In this document: positions 18,186 through 25,969 of the stretch, piece by piece
How positions within the stretch are numbered: position 1 is the stretch's first letter
How the letters are laid out: every line of letters begins with the position of its first letter
Source: Bauldia sp963759235
Lineage (GTDB): Bacteria > Pseudomonadota > Alphaproteobacteria > Rhizobiales > Kaistiaceae
Direction of reading: 5' to 3'
Assembly: GCA_963759235.1 (NCBI GenBank)
Contig: CAVWYO010000001.1
Location: 248,001 to 312,000 of the forward strand
Length of the DNA stretch: 64,000 nt
Notes under the pieces: model-generated
Database searches by the model: none
The model's input: the letters and a program-made list of their open reading frames with translations, nothing else
What the model was told of the DNA's origin: nothing
Position numbers and translations under genes: made by a program

Positions 18186-18854
18186 CTAGATGCCCCCCTC
18201 CCGCACCGCCGCCAGGCTCCGGCGCTGCCTTCCCTGCGCATCGAAGTTGTCCGGATCGAGCCACCGTTCGAGCGCAGCCTTCCTTTGCGGCCATTCGGTG
18301 TCGAGGATGGCGAACCATGCGGTATCCCGGTTCTGCCCCCGGACCATCATATGCTGCCGGAAGATGCCCTCGAAGGTAAAACCGAGCCGCCGCGCCGCCC
18401 GCCGCGACGGCTCGTTGAGCGCATCGCACTTCCACTCGTAACGCCGGTAGCCGAGCTCGTCGAAGGCGCGGGCCGCCATGAGATACATTGCGTCGGTGGC
18501 GACGCGCGTCCGCTTCAGCCGCGGCGAATAGGTGATGGCGCCGACCTCGATCACCCCGTGCGCCGGGACGATCCGCATGAAGGAGGCCGAGCCGACGGCT
18601 TTGCCGGTTTGCCGGTCGAGGATGGCGAAGAACAGCGGATCGTCGCCGGTCATCGTCCGCTCCGCGAAGTCGCGGAAGGCCGCCTCCTCGGCAAAGGGTC
18701 CGACGTCGCGATAGCGCCAGAGGTCGTTCTCGGTGTCCTCGGCGAAAGCCGCATGGAGGTCGCCGGCATGGGCCTCGACCGAGAACGGCTCGAGCCGCGC
18801 ATAGCGCCCCTCCATCGCCGTGCGCGGTGGCAGGGGGCGCGGCGTCCAGGTCAC
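18186..18854 (-). CDS. GNAT family N-acetyltransferase (RimJ/RimL type)
   Basis: A 222-residue acetyltransferase. The acetyl-CoA region is recognisable in GVIEVGAITYSPRLKRTRVATDAM, with the R/Q-x-x-G/A-like loop, and the following FDELGYRRYEWKCDALNEPSRRAARRLGFTFEGIFRQ block is typical of RimJ/RimL-like N-acetyltransferases. Its start overlaps the stop of the lyase gene by 4 bp, so the two are probably translationally coupled. The acceptor may be a protein N-terminus or a small amine and is not known. Confidence 0.85.
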   Translation of the reverse strand: MTWTPRPLPPRTAMEGRYARLEPFSVEAHAGDLHAAFAEDTENDLWRYRDVGPFAEEAAFRDFAERTMTGDDPLFFAILDRQTGKAVGSASFMRIVPAHGVIEVGAITYSPRLKRTRVATDAMYLMAARAFDELGYRRYEWKCDALNEPSRRAARRLGFTFEGIFRQHMMVRGQNRDTAWFAILDTEWPQRKAALERWLDPDNFDAQGRQRRSLAAVREGGI

Positions 18855-19696
18855 GCCTTTCCTCGGCCGGCGGCGTCGGCGATGAAGAAGCCGTCGATTT
18901 CGGCATAGCTGATCGCCTTGCCGAGCGATTCAAACGTTCCCGTCTCGGCAATCTCGCGGGCGGCCCGGATGAAGCCGCCCCAGGCCGCGCGCGCCAGCGC
19001 CCCGCCGACGCTGACCCGCCGGACGCCGAGCCCGGCGAGATCGGCCATGGACAGGCCGACCGGCCCGCCGATCAGCACGTTGACCGGTTTGGGGGCCACC
19101 GCCTTGACCAGCGCAGCGACCGCATCGCGCGTGTGGATGAAGGGCGCGTACAGGCAGTCGGCCCCGGCATCGGCGAAACGCTCCAGCCGCCTGATCGCCT
19201 CGGCCACCGATTCGGGGTGGCCGACCCGACAGGCCTCCGACCGCGCCACGAGGATCACGTCACCGCCGGCGGCATCGATCGCCGCGCGTGCCGCCGCGAC
19301 GCGGGCTACCGCGAGGTCGATATCGTAGAGCGATGTCCCGTCGGCGCTGGGCCGGTCCTCGATCGACAGGCCTGCAACGCCGGTCGCCATGCAGAGCCGG
19401 ACGCTTTCGGCGACACCCTCGGGATCGTCGGCAAAACCGTTGCCGAAATCCGCGTTGACCGGCAGGTCGGTCGCTTCGACTACCGCCCGGATGTGGGCGA
19501 GCATGGCATCCCTGCCCACCCCGTCGTCGGGCAGACCCGATGCCCACGACGCGCCGGCGCTGGTGGTCGCCAGCGCCTTGAAGCCCAGCGACTGCAGGTA
19601 GCGGGTCGATCCAACATCGAACGGGTTGGGGATGGCGAAGCAGCCCTCCCGATGAAGGTCGCGGAAGACACGGCGCTTGTCGGCGATGCTCGGCAT
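18851..19696 (-). CDS. Isocitrate lyase/phosphoenolpyruvate mutase family protein
   Basis: A 281-residue beta-barrel enzyme of the PEP mutase/isocitrate lyase superfamily. Visible blocks are FAIPNPFDVGSTRYLQSLGFKALATTSAG at the N-terminus, DLPVNADFGNGFADDP (metal-binding Asp) and GVAGLSIEDRPS. The Lys-Lys-Cys-Gly-His-type loop of true isocitrate lyase is absent; the short members are oxaloacetate decarboxylases, 2-methylisocitrate-lyase-like enzymes or carboxyphosphonoenolpyruvate-type lyases. Start at 19696; the open frame extends 33 residues upstream without family character. Divergent from the aminotransferase. Confidence 0.85.
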   Translation of the reverse strand: MPSIADKRRVFRDLHREGCFAIPNPFDVGSTRYLQSLGFKALATTSAGASWASGLPDDGVGRDAMLAHIRAVVEATDLPVNADFGNGFADDPEGVAESVRLCMATGVAGLSIEDRPSADGTSLYDIDLAVARVAAARAAIDAAGGDVILVARSEACRVGHPESVAEAIRRLERFADAGADCLYAPFIHTRDAVAALVKAVAPKPVNVLIGGPVGLSMADLAGLGVRRVSVGGALARAAWGGFIRAAREIAETGTFESLGKAISYAEIDGFFIADAAGRGKA

Positions 19697-19821
19697 GGTT
19701 CTCCTCGATGGCCGGTCGGCGGCCAGCGAACCGCTGCCGCGTCGAACCCGTTTGATTTCGGGCGTCTTATGCGCCAAGACATGGCGCCAAATCAACGACG
19801 ATCGGCCGGGAGGCCACGCTC

Positions 19822-21016
19822 ATGCTCCACACCATCGCGGGTTTCGACCGCATCGGCGAGGAGAATGCCTTCGCCGTGCTGGCGCGCGCCACCGAGCTCG
19901 GCCGCCAGGGGCGCGACATCATCAATCTCGGCATCGGCCAGCCGGATTTTCGCACCCCCGACCATATCGTCGAGGGGGCGGTGAAGGCGCTTCGCGACGG
20001 CCATCACGGCTATACACCGGCGAACGGCATCCTGCCCTTGCGCGAGGCGGTCGCCGCCGATGTCCACCGCCGGCTCGGCGTCGAGATTTCGCCGGACCGC
20101 GTGATGATCGTGCCCGGCGGCAAGGTCACCATGTTCGCCGCGATTTTGATGTTCGGCGAGCCCGGCGCCGACATCCTCTATCCCGATCCCGGCTTTCCGA
20201 TCTACCGCTCGATGATCGAGTTCACCGGCGCCGAGCCCGTGCCGATCCCAATCCGCGAGGAGAACGGCTTCGCCTTTTCGGCGGAGGAGACGCTGGGGCT
20301 GATCACGCCGAAGACCCGGCTGATAATCCTCAACTCGCCGGCCAACCCGACCGGCGGCGTCACGCCCAAGGCGGAGATCGACCGGCTGGTCGCCGGACTG
20401 GCGGACTGGCCGGACGTCGCCATCCTCTCCGACGAGATCTACGGCCAGATGACCTATGACGGCCTCCCCCATGTCTCGCTTCTGACCTACCCGGAGATCC
20501 GCGACCGGCTGATCCTCCTCGACGGCTGGTCGAAGACCTACGCGATGACCGGCTGGCGGATGGGCTGGTCGCTGTGGCCGGACGGCCTTTACGACAAGAT
20601 GCGGAAGCTCGCGGTCAACTGCCTGGTCGTGCGTCAACGCGCCGACGCAGTTTGCCGGCATCGCCGCGCTCACCGGCCCGCAAGACTCGGTCGGCGAGAT
20701 GGTCGCCGAGTTCGACCGGCGGCGGAAGCTGGTGGTTGAAGAATTGAACAAGCTCCCCGGCGTCTCTTGCATTCCGCCCAAGGGCGCCTTCTATGCCTTC
20801 CCCAACATCGCCAAGACCGGCTTCAAGGCGAAAGCGCTCGCCGCGACGCTCTTGGAAGACGAAGGGGTGGCGCTCATCGGCGGCCCCGATTTCGGCATCC
20901 TCGGCGAGGGCTATATCCGCGTCTCCTACGCCAACTCGGCCGAGAACATCAAACGGGCCATGACGCGCGTCGCCGACTTCCTGGCGCGGAAGCACAACAC
21001 CGCGGCGGCGGAGTGA
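19822..21016 (+). pseudogene. Fold-type I pyridoxal-phosphate aminotransferase with a +1 frameshift
   Basis: The ATG at 19822 opens an AspC/PatA-like aminotransferase: NLGIGQPDF, GYTPANGILPLREAV, the NSPANPTGG motif, the SDEIYG block, and the Schiff-base lysine in WSKTYAMTGWRMG. After KLAVNC the frame breaks near 20620-20628. The next frame continues with VNAPTQFAGIAALTGPQ and runs to a stop at 21016. Dropping one G of a GG pair gives NCLSCVNAPTQFAG, which fits the family. The total of 1195 bp is 3n+1. The final 180 bp are repeated at 22558-22737. If the frameshift is a sequencing error, the gene is intact at about 397 residues. Confidence 0.8.
20837..21016 (+). repeat. Direct repeat, copy 1 (3' end of aminotransferase)
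   Basis: The last 180 bp of the aminotransferase including its stop. Compared by eye with 22558-22737 it shows about 11 mismatches in 180 positions and no gaps. Seven of the changed codons are silent, which suggests that both copies derive from functional genes rather than from a very recent local duplication. Confidence 0.85.
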
Positions 21017-21358
21017 GGTCCGATTTGGATCGCGACGAGCGGATAGCAATGTCCGCCATAGTATATGTGGAGCGGCGCGTATTTGATGGCAGGATTGCTC
21101 TCAGCACACAACTATCTGGCGTATACTACAATCCGCTTGCTGCAATTCGTTTTAACAGTCAAATATTTCCATCCTTTAGGCAGTTTTCTCTGCAACCCGT
21201 TTCCACAGAGCCAAAACCCGTCGAAGATTGGCTCGTGCTTTGACCGCGTAGCGCGTACGGAGGTCGACCAAAGGCGCACCCCGTCGCTTTTAGTCGAGCT
21301 TGGGGCGGAATAGCCGAAGGCGTATTCCGCCGTTGGCGTCCCTGCATGCTCATCGCCC
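21017..21358. other. AT-richer segment of unknown origin
   Basis: About 340 bp between the aminotransferase end and the decayed secreted-protein gene. Roughly 21045-21240 is much poorer in G+C than its surroundings. A 64-codon ORF at 21049-21243 (+) is possible but shows nothing recognisable. A hairpin of 9 bp (21304-21312 with 21323-21331) follows. This could be a remnant of transferred DNA; no transposase or integrase is visible. Confidence 0.45.
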
Positions 21359-21854
21359 CTACCGGCACGCCCCAAACGTCGGCGTCACCGTCGACACGCG
21401 CTCCAGCGCCCGCTTGCAGCTTTCCGCGACCAGCCCGTGCACGCCCGGCACGGCGTCGGAGACGAAGACCGTGTCGGCTGCGAAGCCGAAGGGCTGCCGC
21501 GACGGCGAGGCCGGGAAGATGCGGACCAGCTCCTTGTGCGGGAAGGTGCTGTCGCAGACCTTGGCGTAGCCGCTGAGCGCCCCGTCGCCGGCCGCCGCGG
21601 CGACATGTCCGCGAAAGACCGTGTGCGACGGCGGCCCCGACGGATCGACCGCGACCGTGCTCCGCATGTCGATCCTGTCGCCCGCCTGCACGACCTACCA
21701 TCGCCATCGCCCGCCCGAACGCGCCGCCCGCGCCGTCGGTGACGTCGTCGCAGGTGAAGAAGCCCTCATAGGTCCCGGTCAGTGAGAATCCGCCCGCGGC
21801 GGCGGTCGCGATCACGGAGACGAAGAAGACTGGCGGGCGCGGGCGAATCAGCAA
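21359..21854 (-). pseudogene. Small secreted protein with a +1 frameshift, function unknown
   Basis: From the ATG at 21854 the frame gives a hydrophobic leader followed by SLTGTYEGFFTCDDVTDG and AFGRAMAMV, then breaks near 21700. The adjacent frame resumes with VQAGDRIDMRSTV and continues through SHTVFRGHVAAAAGDGALSG, FPHKELVRIFPASPS and ESCKRALERVSTVTP to a stop at 21359. Deleting one G of a GG pair joins them. The 496 bp are 3n+1. Three cysteines (TCDD, VCDS, ESCK) and the leader suggest a small periplasmic protein. I do not recognise a named family. It lies inside the segment bracketed by the aminotransferase repeat. Confidence 0.6.
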
Positions 21855-21929
21855 GGGGCGACTGAGATTAGTCGGCCGAAGTCGTGAGGCCGAGCGTCTC
21901 CGCCCACCTGCACACCAAAGCCGCCACTG

Positions 21930-22178
21930 TCACCGCCCGCCGCGCCGTTTTTGCCCAGCCGCATACTCATCGACAAGCCTACGGATCATCCGCTGGTAGG
22001 GAACCCGGTGCTTCTTCGCCTCGCGTTTAAAGAAGTCGATGCTTCGCCGGGTGAGGCTCAGCGTCACCTTCACATTGTCCTCGGCAAGGATGAGGTCTTC
22101 CGGCGGCGGCAGGAAATCCCGGACTACCCTGACGTTGCCGATTTCACCTTTCGTGTAGCGGACCGTTTTGTCGCTCAT
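21930..22178 (-). CDS. brnA: BrnA family antitoxin
   Basis: An 82-residue basic protein with a C-terminal ribbon-helix-helix-like stretch (KVTLSLTRRSIDFFKREAKKHRVPYQRMIRRLVDEYA), the layout of BrnA antitoxins. It follows brnT with a 35-bp overlap in the usual toxin-first order. BrnA binds and inhibits BrnT, and the complex represses the promoter ahead of brnT. Confidence 0.85.
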   Translation of the reverse strand: MSDKTVRYTKGEIGNVRVVRDFLPPPEDLILAEDNVKVTLSLTRRSIDFFKREAKKHRVPYQRMIRRLVDEYAAGQKRRGGR

Positions 22179-22440
22179 AGATCGTCTTTCCCTTGCGCCA
22201 GTATCCGGCGCCGATGATGCGGATGCGGCGTTGCCGGTATGTGAACCGAACCGTCATGACGCCGCTATCCACCCGTCCGAAGCAGAAATACCTGTTCTCC
22301 GCGTCGCTATGGCTAAGGTCCTCCGCGATCACGCGCCGAGGATCGAAGAACGCCTTCTGGGCATCCGCGAAGGAGACGCCGTGCTTGAGGACGTTGGTCC
22401 TTTCCTTCGCGGGATCCCATTCGAAGGTAGCCGTCGCCAT
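22144..22440 (-). CDS. brnT: BrnT family toxin
   Basis: A 98-residue toxin of the BrnT family, RelE-fold ribonucleases that stop translation under stress. The hallmark FEWDPAKERTNVLKHGVSFADAQKAFFDP opens the protein, and RIRIIGAGYWRKGKTIYE closes it with the basic residues expected for RNA cleavage. Expressed leftward from an AT-rich promoter at about 22441-22480 that holds a palindrome suited to autorepression. Confidence 0.9.
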   Translation of the reverse strand: MATATFEWDPAKERTNVLKHGVSFADAQKAFFDPRRVIAEDLSHSDAENRYFCFGRVDSGVMTVRFTYRQRRIRIIGAGYWRKGKTIYERQNGPLHER

Positions 22441-22480
22441 ATGGTAATTCTACCATAACAATATATGGCAATATATATGG
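22441..22480 (-). promoter_or_regulatory. AT-rich promoter/operator of brnTA
   Basis: Directly upstream of the brnT ATG is the inverted repeat ATGGTA-ATTC-TACCAT (22441-22456), then two ATATATGGC-like direct repeats (about 22461-22479). The strong AT bias stands out in this genome. The palindrome covers the ribosome-binding and early transcript region, matching autoregulation by the BrnT-BrnA complex. Confidence 0.6.
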
Positions 22481-22557
22481 CGAGGCAAAACTTTTTTGGC
22501 CAATTGCCGACGATGGCGCGCGCCGCTCTGCCTCCCCCCTTCCGCGAGGGAGGGATA

Positions 22558-22737
22558 CTCGCCGCGACGCTCCTGGAAGACGAAGGGGTGGCGCTCATCG
22601 GCGGCCCCGACTTCGGCATCCTCGGCGAAGGCTATATCCGCGTCTCCTATGCCAACTCGGCCGAGAACATCAAACGCGCCATGACGCGCTTCGCCGACTT
22701 CCTGGCGCGGAAGCACAACACGGCCGCGGTGCAATGA
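22558..22737 (+). pseudogene. Orphan 3' fragment of the aminotransferase gene (direct repeat copy 2)
   Basis: 180 bp encoding the last 59 residues of the aminotransferase (TLLEDEGVALIGGPDFGIL... to ARKHNTAAVQ) with a stop at 22737. The upstream frame to 22465 is unrelated. The coding phase is intact and most differences from copy 1 are silent. It marks the far edge of an insertion of about 1.5 kb carrying brnTA and the decayed secreted-protein gene. It is unlikely to make a product. Confidence 0.8.
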
Positions 22738-22766
22738 GCGGGTTTCGCAAGTGCGGAAATTCCGAT

Positions 22767-22797
22767 GCTCACCTATCAGAAAGACCGATAGGTGAGC
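22767..22797. promoter_or_regulatory. Perfect palindrome resembling the LysR box upstream of the neighbouring regulator
   Basis: Inverted repeat GCTCACCTATC (22767-22777), nine bases, GATAGGTGAGC (22787-22797). The left arm contains CACCTATCA, also present at 23749-23757 in front of the LysR gene. It lies between the aminotransferase fragment and the end of the LysR gene. It could be a regulator binding site or a bidirectional stem-loop; no T run follows it. Confidence 0.45.
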
Positions 22798-22818
22798 TGA
22801 CTACGGCGCCTCGGGGCA

Positions 22819-23748
22819 TCAGGCGGCGTCCCGGGCCGGTAGCTGCTGCTTGCCGGCGCATTTCCGCACCCGCTGACGGAGGTCCTCGACCAGCCAACGC
22901 CCCGCCTTGCCCGGCGGCCGGCCGCGCTCGTGGACGATGTGGAGCTCGGAGCCCGCGTCGGCGATTTCCGGAACGTCGAGGATGGCGAGCCGGCCGGCCT
23001 CGACGTGGCGGCGGGCGACCGGCAGGGGCATGCTCGTCCAGCCGAAGCCGGCGAGCAGGAACTCAAGCTTGGTGCCGAGGTCGGCAAAGCGCCAGGTGCG
23101 GGGGCTCACCGCAGCGCGGCCATTGCCGCTGGCCGGCGCGCGATCGGTGAGAACGAGCTGGATGTGCGGTTGCAGCGCCTTGCAGGACAGCGGTCCCCGG
23201 CCGGCTGCCAGCGGGTGGCCGGCAGCGACGACCGGCACCAGCGGTATCCTCACGAGAAACTCGGTTTCCCAAGCATCGGCAAGGGCTTGCGAGGGGGTCA
23301 ATATGCCGAGTCGGGCCACCCCCTCGCGCAGTCGCTGCTCCGACCCGCCGACGCCCTCGGTGAACACCGTCACCGGCAGCGACGGATACACCGCCGCCAG
23401 CGCCCTGAGGCTCGCCACCAGCACCTCGTTCGGAAACAGCGCGTCGACCGCCAGCGCAAGCTCCGGCTCGACATTGTCGGCGATGTTGTCGGCCCGCGCC
23501 TTGAGCGCGTCGACGTCGCGAACCAGCCGGCGCGCATCCTCCAGCAGAATGCGCCCGGCGTCGTTAAGGCGCGGGACCTTTCCGTCGCGCTCGAAGAGCG
23601 AGGTGCGGAGCGCCGTCTCCAGCGCCTGCACCGACTGGCTGATCGCCGACTGGACCCGGCCGAGCTTTCGCGCCGCCGCCGAGAAGCTGCCGCTTTCGGC
23701 CACGGCCACGAGGATTCGCAGTTGATCGAGAGTAAGCGGATCGAGCAT
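22819..23748 (-). CDS. LysR family transcriptional regulator, paralogue 1
   Basis: A 309-residue LysR-type regulator. The N-terminal winged helix (LDQLRILVAVAESGSFSAAARKLGRVQSAISQSVQALE) is followed by the effector-binding domain. The protein at 27587-28516 has the same length and shares the N-terminus almost completely, plus the C-terminal VHERGRPPG block, so they are paralogues. Start taken at the ATG at 23748; a GTG directly before it is also possible. It is divergent from the small secreted protein gene at 23857, whose expression it may control. Confidence 0.9.
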   Translation of the reverse strand: MLDPLTLDQLRILVAVAESGSFSAAARKLGRVQSAISQSVQALETALRTSLFERDGKVPRLNDAGRILLEDARRLVRDVDALKARADNIADNVEPELALAVDALFPNEVLVASLRALAAVYPSLPVTVFTEGVGGSEQRLREGVARLGILTPSQALADAWETEFLVRIPLVPVVAAGHPLAAGRGPLSCKALQPHIQLVLTDRAPASGNGRAAVSPRTWRFADLGTKLEFLLAGFGWTSMPLPVARRHVEAGRLAILDVPEIADAGSELHIVHERGRPPGKAGRWLVEDLRQRVRKCAGKQQLPARDAA

Positions 23749-23808
23749 CACCTATCACCCGTTCTGATGACTGACCGACAGAATTTGGCTCATTTTGGCG
23801 GCGCAACA
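23749..23808. promoter_or_regulatory. LysR-type control region 1
   Basis: Between the regulator and the divergent small gene lie ATCA-N7-TGAT (23754-23768) and ATTTGGC-N13-GCAACA (23783-23808). The same two elements, with nearly the same distance between them, occur in front of the second LysR gene. ATCA-N7-TGAT fits the T-N11-A pattern of LysR binding sites. Confidence 0.55.
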
Positions 23809-23856
23809 AGACCCCACATGGGCACGGCAAGCGAAACCAACAATGGAGAGACGAAA

Positions 23857-24162
23857 ATGAAGACAACTCGCATTGCCGCTCTTGCCGGCGCCCTCCTGCT
23901 GCTCGGTGTGGGGGCTGCGGCCGCCAACTCCGGTCCGGCCGGGTCGGCGGCGGTTCCCCAAGGCTCCGCCATGGCACAGTTGCTCGGCGGCAGCCCGACG
24001 GTCTCGTCCGGCTCCGATCTGCAGCTGCCGGCGGCCCGAGGCACCGTCAGCAACTTCGCCGGCAGCGGTCAGGTGTGGCAGTTCCGCTGCACCGACGCGA
24101 AGGTGGGCGCCGCCCCAGGCAATATCGACGTCGCCGCCCTCTGCGGCACAAGCGTCCAATAG
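23857..24162 (+). CDS. Small secreted protein, function unknown
   Basis: A 101-residue protein with a clear Sec signal peptide (residues 1-23, ending GAAAA) and a mature part of about 78 residues rich in Gly, Ser and Ala. Two cysteines (FRCTDAK and ALCGTS) could form a disulfide. GGAGAG stands before the ATG at 23857. It is divergent from the LysR gene and probably under its control. No family is recognised. Confidence 0.7.
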   Translation: MKTTRIAALAGALLLLGVGAAAANSGPAGSAAVPQGSAMAQLLGGSPTVSSGSDLQLPAARGTVSNFAGSGQVWQFRCTDAKVGAAPGNIDVAALCGTSVQ

Positions 24163-24252
24163 GTGCCTTTCCCGACGGGACGGAGCATCCTCGCTCCGCC
24201 CCGTCCGGGAGCCCAGGTGGAACCGCCGCGAACCCTGTGATATCAGGGCCGC

Positions 24253-24453
24253 ATGACGCGGATAGAAGAAATCGAAAAGGCGGTGAGCCGCTTGTCGCCT
24301 GACGAGCTCGCGAGGTTCCGCGCGTGGTTTGAGGATTTTGACGCGGAGCAGTTCGACAAAAAGATCGAGCGTGACGCGCAAGGCGGACGGCTCGACGGAT
24401 TGGCCGAATCGGCGATCGCCGACCTGCGCTCCGGCCGAACCCGAGAGATATGA
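24253..24453 (+). CDS. Putative type II antitoxin paired with a RelE/ParE-like toxin
   Basis: A 66-residue acidic protein beginning MTRIEEIEKAVSRLSPDELARFRAWFEDFDAEQ-like, a helical layout common in short antitoxins encoded just ahead of RelE/ParE-fold toxins. Its stop overlaps the next start (ATGA). No DNA-binding domain is evident, so repression of the operon may need another factor. Confidence 0.7.
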   Translation: MTRIEEIEKAVSRLSPDELARFRAWFEDFDAEQFDKKIERDAQGGRLDGLAESAIADLRSGRTREI

Positions 24454-24704
24454 AGCACCTCGCCGGTCGCGACTTCTGGCAGGCCTACGAAAAGCTCCCC
24501 CGACCAGTCCGCGAGTTGGCGGATCGCAGCTTCACAATCCTCAAGAACGATCCTCGCCATCCATCCCTCCATCTCAAGAAAACGGGCCGCTTCTGGTCCG
24601 TTCGCATCGGACTGCGCTACCGTGCCCTTGCGGTCGAGCAGGACGGCGACCTTGTCTGGTTCTGGATTGGTTCGCACGCCGACTATGATGCGATGATGAC
24701 ATGA
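24450..24704 (+). CDS. RelE/ParE superfamily toxin-like protein
   Basis: An 84-residue protein: FWQAYEKLPRPVRELADRSF, then HPSLHLKKTGRFWSVRIGLRYRALAV and a final FWIGSHADYD. This is the compact RelE/ParE fold in the group whose members end in a conserved GSHxxYD. Overlap with the antitoxin-like gene supports a toxin-antitoxin pair. Whether it cuts mRNA on the ribosome is unproven. Confidence 0.75.
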   Translation: MKHLAGRDFWQAYEKLPRPVRELADRSFTILKNDPRHPSLHLKKTGRFWSVRIGLRYRALAVEQDGDLVWFWIGSHADYDAMMT

Positions 24705-24721
24705 CCTCGGGAGGCTGACCC

Positions 24722-25129
24722 ATGCGCAGATCCCTTCTCGCCGTGCCGTTCTTGTTTGCCGTCGCCGGCCCGGCGGCGGCCGAAGATGCGCAGCCCGACT
24801 GCGCCGACAAGGCGAACAATGCCGAACTCACCGAGTGCGTGTGGGTCGCCTACAAGAAGGCCGATGCCGAGCTGAACGCCGTGTGGAAACAGGTGATCGC
24901 CTCGATCATGCCCGAGGAGGGCTACCTGCCCGCCGATGCCGCCAAGACGTGGAAGGACGACCTCCTCGCCTCGCAGCGGGCGTGGATCACCTTCAAGGAC
25001 AAGGATTGCGACGCCGTCTCCTACGAATGGTACGGCGGCTCGGGCGCCAGCATGGCGGTCGGCTACTGCCTCTACGGCCACACCGTCCGGCGCACCGACG
25101 ACCTCAAGGAACGTTACCTGAACCATTAG
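24722..25129 (+). CDS. Lysozyme inhibitor LprI family protein (DUF1311)
   Basis: A 135-residue periplasmic protein with a signal peptide of about 20 residues ending in AAAE. The mature part has the LprI/DUF1311 pattern: CADKANNAELTEC, ADAELNAVWKQV, LLASQRAWITFKDKDC and a final Cys in GYCLYGHT. Family members bind and inhibit C-type lysozyme or are of unknown function. It lies 17 bp after the toxin gene and may be read with it. Confidence 0.8.
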   Translation: MRRSLLAVPFLFAVAGPAAAEDAQPDCADKANNAELTECVWVAYKKADAELNAVWKQVIASIMPEEGYLPADAAKTWKDDLLASQRAWITFKDKDCDAVSYEWYGGSGASMAVGYCLYGHTVRRTDDLKERYLNH

Positions 25130-25150
25130 CTCGGTCGCCGTTCCCTCGCA

Positions 25151-25180
25151 CCGTCGTTCCGGCGGAAGCCGGGATCCAGC
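25151..25180. repeat. Interspersed repeat, CCGTCGTTCCGG type
   Basis: The block CGTCGTTCCGGCGGAAGCC followed by GGGATCCAG forms a hairpin-prone element. It is related in opposite orientation to the block at 32761-32800. Such units (GTCATTCCGGC...GCCGGAATCCA) are dispersed between genes in many proteobacteria. It lies between two convergent genes. Confidence 0.6.
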
Positions 25181-25216
25181 GCCGACGCGGCGAGTAGCGC
25201 TCCAAGTCCGGAAAGA

Positions 25217-25819
25217 CTATGCCGCTTCGGCCGTCGCCTCGCCTTGGCGCGCCGCCTTGAGAGCGCCCGCCCACCAGATCAGCTGGTCGATCATGGTGTC
25301 GGCCGCCTGTTGAACGGGAGCGAACTGTGCCGGATCGACCGGCGCCTCCTCCTTCATCATCGACAGGTAGAGGTCGACCGGCAGGTGGACCGCGGCGCGG
25401 ATCGGCACCATCTGCAATTCGACCGCGATCAGCCGCATGTGCTCGATGGCGCGGCCGCCGCCGACCGATCCGTAGCCGACGAAGCCGATCGCCTTCTGGT
25501 TCCACTCCTTGTAGACCCAGTCGAAGGCGTTCTTCATTTCCCCGCCGACGCTGCGATTGTATTCCGGCGCGACGACGATGAAGCCGTCCTGTGCCGCGAT
25601 CTTCGCCGTCCACCGCGCCACCGCGTCGTGCCGGTAGGGCTCGGTGATCCAGCCGGGCGGGACGGACTGGTCGAAGAAGGGCATCGGATAATCCCGAAGG
25701 TCGAGGAACTCGGCCTTCACCGTGTTGCGCTTGCTGAGCTCCCCGAAAATCCATCGGGCCGGCTTCTCGCCGAAGCGGCCCTGGCGCGTGCTCCCGAGAA
25801 TAACCGCAAGGTCAAGCAT
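25217..25819 (-). CDS. NADPH-dependent FMN reductase family protein
   Basis: A 200-residue flavodoxin-like enzyme. The FMN phosphate loop GSTRQGRFGEKPARW (about 8-22) and the VAPEYNRSVGGEMKNAFDWVYKEW motif are diagnostic of the ArsH/ChrR/SsuE-like NADPH:FMN or azo/quinone reductases. Start at 25819; the open frame extends upstream without family features. A CTGATG-N5-CATCAG inverted repeat at 25921-25937, about 100 bp upstream, could be a regulator site. Its physiological acceptor is unknown. Confidence 0.88.
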   Translation of the reverse strand: MLDLAVILGSTRQGRFGEKPARWIFGELSKRNTVKAEFLDLRDYPMPFFDQSVPPGWITEPYRHDAVARWTAKIAAQDGFIVVAPEYNRSVGGEMKNAFDWVYKEWNQKAIGFVGYGSVGGGRAIEHMRLIAVELQMVPIRAAVHLPVDLYLSMMKEEAPVDPAQFAPVQQAADTMIDQLIWWAGALKAARQGEATAEAA

Positions 25820-25969
25820 GTCTGGACTCCCGATCTCTGCTCGTGTCGGCCGGTCCGCCGACCACGGTTTGTCGAGCCCTATGCTGGTCATCTCGGGCCT
25901 TCTCGCAAAGTGCTGAAATTCTGATGAGATCCATCAGGCCAGCCGATGGACGGCCGGCGACGCAGCCTT

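Noticed and set aside
21065..21375. ORFs of 82-88 codons on both strands in the AT-rich patch
   Set aside because: They overlap one another, lack ribosome sites and show no recognisable domain. The patch is described as a segment of unknown origin instead.
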